A DNA stretch of 6,930 nucleotides from DATIBL01 sp035457505 (GTDB taxonomy: Bacteria; Patescibacteriota; Minisyncoccia; Phycocordibacterales; UBA6899): contig DATIBL010000050.1 in assembly GCA_035457505.1 (NCBI GenBank), positions 1-6,930 on the forward strand, read 5' to 3'. How positions within the stretch are numbered: position 1 is the stretch's first letter; each line of letters opens with the position of its first letter. The notes below the pieces were generated by a model. It saw nothing but the letters and a program-made list of their open reading frames with translations. It was not told where the DNA came from and searched no databases. The translations under genes and the position numbers were made by a program. Of the stretch, positions 5,026-6,930 are shown piece after piece.

Positions 5026-5643
5026 ATGGCGATGCTTCGTTTTTTGACCAATTGGGCTCTTCCGATCGCCGCGATCGTCGTTGCGACCGTCTATGCGGTC
5101 TATTTTGGGCGCGGATTTGAGTTTTGGGATCAGATCCTTGCGACCGTCCTTTCGCTCATCGCCGGTATTCCGTTCGCGCTCTGGATCGATCGCCTGATCA
5201 AGATCCGCGAAGGCCGCGAGCAGGCGCTTGCCGATCGCAAGAAAGAAGAGGAGATCCTCGACTTCATTCTCGAAGAGCTCGAGCTCAACGAATCGCTCCT
5301 GAAGAAAGGCCGCAACATCAGTGCCGTGGGATTCCACCCGCTCGAAACCGCGATGTGGGAAGTGCTCAAGGCATCTGGCGACCTGAGCTATATCGAAGAC
5401 ATTGCGATCCTGCACGAGATCACCTCGGCATACGAGGATATCCTCAAGATCAAGCACTTCGAGGAAGAAGCGCTCGACGACTGGAACGAATACAATCGCG
5501 CCCTCGAGCGCGACTCCACCTGGAAGATCCAGACCATGCGTGCTCGCGAATTCGACTCCTCCATGCTCTCCGCGATCACCGAGGCCCGCCAAAGCATCAT
5601 GAAGCGCAAAACCGAACTCGCGCATCTTCTGAGAGGGGAGTAG
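5026..5643 (+). CDS. Predicted two-TM membrane protein with long charged helical cytoplasmic part, unknown function
   Basis: The product is 205 aa. Two hydrophobic segments, residues 10-27 (WALPIAAIVVATVYAVYF) and 36-54 (QILATVLSLIAGIPFALWI), form a short N-terminal hairpin in the membrane. From residue 55 the protein is hydrophilic, strongly charged and probably helical. It includes a coiled-coil-like stretch at 60-96 and a segment with MWEVLKASGDLSYIEDIAIL at 110-129. It most likely sits in the inner membrane with both ends in the cytoplasm. I recognise no enzymatic motif or named family. ATG 5026 has AGGA at 5018-5021 about 4 bases upstream; ATG 5032 is an in-frame alternative with wider spacing. 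Only about 38 bases separate the upstream T run from this start, so the leader must be very short or the gene relies on read-through. G+C is high here (37/60 at 5461-5520), in contrast to the next gene. No convincing terminator follows. Confidence 0.82.
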   Translation: MAMLRFLTNWALPIAAIVVATVYAVYFGRGFEFWDQILATVLSLIAGIPFALWIDRLIKIREGREQALADRKKEEEILDFILEELELNESLLKKGRNISAVGFHPLETAMWEVLKASGDLSYIEDIAILHEITSAYEDILKIKHFEEEALDDWNEYNRALERDSTWKIQTMRAREFDSSMLSAITEARQSIMKRKTELAHLLRGE

Positions 5644-5691
5644 ATCTAGTTTGGCTGCAAGTTGTTCCAAAAAGTCCTGCTTTGTGACCCG

Positions 5692-5697
5692 TATTAT
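5692..5697 (+). promoter_or_regulatory. Candidate -10 box upstream of the two-gene AT-rich cassette
   Basis: TATTAT is a 5/6 match to the -10 consensus, 44 bases before ATG 5742. No good -35 box lies 16-18 bases upstream and there is no extended -10 TG, so strength and reality are uncertain. Confidence 0.35.
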
Positions 5698-5741
5698 GCT
5701 GGGAAAACCGAGGAAAGCGTGCTAGCTTTTACCTATCCTCC

Positions 5742-6272
5742 ATGATTTTTATAGTTGGCATAGACCATAAAATTCAACACGACGGACGCGGCTCTGCTTC
5801 GCCAGAAAACAGAAAGCTATTCGCATCTTACATTTCTGAGCAGGTTACAAGTTTGGATATAAACATTTTAGTGGAGGAGATGAACGAAGAGGCACTGCAA
5901 ATGTCTTTTGCAAAAAATTGTGTTGTTAGGAACGTTGCTGCGAGCTTTGGTCTTCCTCACATATTCTGCGAGCCGGGACGACAAGATCGCAAAAGTCTGG
6001 GTGTTCCTTCGGCATCAGAAATAGCTGAAAAGGCTGGTGTGAAGTTTTATGCACAAGGTAGCGCAGAGCAGAAGCTTATTTCAGATGAAGAGAAAAAATA
6101 CTTCAGTATTAGGGAGAACTTTTGGCTGGACGAGATTAGGGAGTTTCTTGGGAAAACCATATTGATAGTGGTTGGGGCGGCTCACACTGAGACTTTCCCT
6201 TTGTTGTTAAAAGCGGAAAATATCGAATATGAAACCCTCTCCGCTAATTGGTGTCTTGAAAGCCTTGCCTAA
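5742..6272 (+). CDS. Uncharacterised 176-aa protein with two GxxH motifs, possibly TraB/TIKI/ChaN-like
   Basis: The product is 176 aa with no signal peptide or membrane segment. The N-terminus is a beta-strand-like run ending in G6-I-D-H9, followed by IQ. Next is VEEMNEE (44-50), an acidic cluster after a predicted strand. CEPGRQDRKSLGVP (76-89) contains Arg/Asp residues that look conserved. REN-x-W (124-128) follows, and finally a strand leading to G145-A-A-H148-T-E. Paired GxxH motifs at the two ends, an acidic motif between them, and R-x-N before the last strand are features known from the TraB/PrgY/GumN-TIKI-ChaN superfamily of metal-dependent hydrolases. The assignment is an inference from motifs, not a family match, and the protein is short for that group. 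ATG 5742 has no Shine-Dalgarno (TATCCTCC precedes it). Codon use and composition mark it as foreign to the genes on its left. It ends 5 bases before the next gene, so the two form one unit. Confidence 0.78.
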   Translation: MIFIVGIDHKIQHDGRGSASPENRKLFASYISEQVTSLDINILVEEMNEEALQMSFAKNCVVRNVAASFGLPHIFCEPGRQDRKSLGVPSASEIAEKAGVKFYAQGSAEQKLISDEEKKYFSIRENFWLDEIREFLGKTILIVVGAAHTETFPLLLKAENIEYETLSANWCLESLA

Positions 6273-6277
6273 GTTTT

Positions 6278-6930
6278 ATGAAAACAGAAAATATTTATAC
6301 AAACGCCGAATCAATTAAGTTTAACTACAGCAACGAAGACCTGCTGCTTTTTAATGACGACCAAAAACGACACCAGAAAAATATTGAAGAATTTTATATT
6401 AAGCTTCGCGCAAGGTGTCTCAGTGAGGTTGAAATCCCGATCTCTGCTTCGCATAAGGTGTGGATCACTTCCCGCGTAAACCAGCACGTTACGAGCTCGC
6501 TAATGAGACTGCTATATCTTGCAGAGTCATATTGTGACTCGGCGCTTAAGTTCAATGCCGCAGGGTGTGCAGTAACCATTAAGGCCATGCTAGAGATACC
6601 CTTTCATTTGGGATACTTAACATGGATATTGGATCAGCAGCAGACGTTTGGGGGAATAAGGGCAGAACTTGGGAAAATAGCTTTCGGCGAAAAAGATCCT
6701 GCCTCTAAACTAACGGGGCGGAGTAAGATTTCTCAGAAGGTTTTTCACCAACGAGCAGATGAAATGATGAAAAAATTCTTTCAAAGTAAACCCTCTGATA
6801 TAAAAATATTCGAGACCATATACAAGGAAGCCAATGCGACTGGGCACCATAACTCTGAGGGTAGAATGCTTGTGGGCTGGAAGAATGATGATACGTGGCG
6901 AGCCAAAGACAGAAAAGAGGCTTTTGTCTT
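6278..6930 (+). CDS. Helical protein of unknown function, 3' end beyond the window
   Basis: The frame is open from ATG 6278 to the window end with no stop (217 complete codons), so the gene is truncated by the window. The start lies 5 bases after the TAA of the preceding gene, with no Shine-Dalgarno, suggesting coupled translation. The visible part is predicted helical. Residues 69-116 (HVTSSLMRLLYLAESY... AMLEIPFHLGYLTWI) form long amphipathic helices with an Arg, a Glu in LE, and hydrophobic faces. This resembles the layout of HEPN-like and DUF5677-like helical domains, but I see no R-x4-6-H nuclease motif there. Later, ATGHHNSEGRMLVGW (187-201) has a His-His-Asn-Ser-x-Gly element that could be functional. 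Composition is AT-rich like its partner. Together they may form a two-component cassette such as a defence or toxin-antitoxin-like module; this is inference only. Confidence 0.72.
   Translation, partial: MKTENIYTNAESIKFNYSNEDLLLFNDDQKRHQKNIEEFYIKLRARCLSEVEIPISASHKVWITSRVNQHVTSSLMRLLYLAESYCDSALKFNAAGCAVTIKAMLEIPFHLGYLTWILDQQQTFGGIRAELGKIAFGEKDPASKLTGRSKISQKVFHQRADEMMKKFFQSKPSDIKIFETIYKEANATGHHNSEGRMLVGWKNDDTWRAKDRKEAFV

Larger units (their letters stand above)
5644..6930. other. AT-rich, probably laterally acquired segment
   Basis: Base composition changes within the 98-base gap after 5643. Hand counts give 22/60 G+C at 6781-6840 against 37/60 at 5461-5520. Codon use changes with it: ATA, TTA, AGG and AAA are common here and scarce in the genes before. 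Both genes in the segment point rightward, and it continues past the window end. I saw no integrase, tRNA or repeat marking its left edge. Confidence 0.55.

Noticed and set aside
4951..5670. A 239-codon open frame on the minus strand opposite the two-TM gene
   Set aside because: It is the antisense shadow of the 5026-5643 gene in GC-rich sequence. It runs through the upstream terminator and has no ribosome binding site; the plus-strand frame gives a sensible membrane protein.
5651..5690. Possible tRNA 3' end or attachment site at the edge of the AT-rich segment
   Set aside because: No GTTC-RA-Y T-loop, no acceptor pairing and no CCA-bearing cloverleaf could be formed.
5712..5727. Small hairpin AAAGC/GCTTT before the 5742 gene
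   Set aside because: It is a 5-bp AT-rich stem without a following T run, too weak to be called a terminator or attenuator.

Overview
The window looks like a bacterial chromosome segment, most plausibly from a Patescibacteria/CPR-type genome. The reasons are a division/peptidoglycan pair with no murE between the genes, a MurF lacking its N-terminal substrate-binding domain, many short monocistronic genes of unknown function, and short leaders. TGA ends the first two genes, so the ordinary bacterial code applies and the SR1/Gracilibacteria code does not. The assignment to CPR is an inference; no rRNA or other marker gene is present.

Region 1 (1-2295, + strand) holds the 3' part of a class B penicillin-binding protein (FtsI type). 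It overlaps murF by the ATGA arrangement, and murF is followed by a small predicted membrane protein. The first two act at the cell envelope: MurF builds the pentapeptide precursor and the PBP cross-links it.

Region 2 (2284-4198, - strand) is the most unusual part. Four consecutive small genes (106-134 aa) each end in their own intrinsic terminator, and each has a candidate sigma70-type promoter directly after the preceding terminator. By eye the four proteins share a faint common core: a helix entering at a Trp, then W-x7-R or W-x6-E, then another hydrophobic helix. They look like a tandem array of strongly diverged paralogues of unknown function, each expressed as its own unit.

Region 3 (4199-5643, + strand) starts at a divergent intergenic region with a perfect inverted repeat between two back-to-back -35 boxes. 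It then carries an HD-domain (HD-GYP-like) phosphohydrolase gene with a strong ribosome binding site and its own terminator. A two-TM protein with a long charged helical cytoplasmic part follows.

Region 4 (about 5644-6930, + strand) is clearly more AT-rich. A hand count gives 22/60 G+C at 6781-6840 against 37/60 at 5461-5520. It encodes two closely linked genes 5 bases apart. The first is a 176-aa protein with two GxxH motifs that recalls the TraB/TIKI/ChaN-like fold. The second is an all-helical protein running off the window end. This pair is probably a laterally acquired cassette, possibly with a defence or stress role. No rRNA, tRNA, CRISPR array, transposase or integrase gene was seen.
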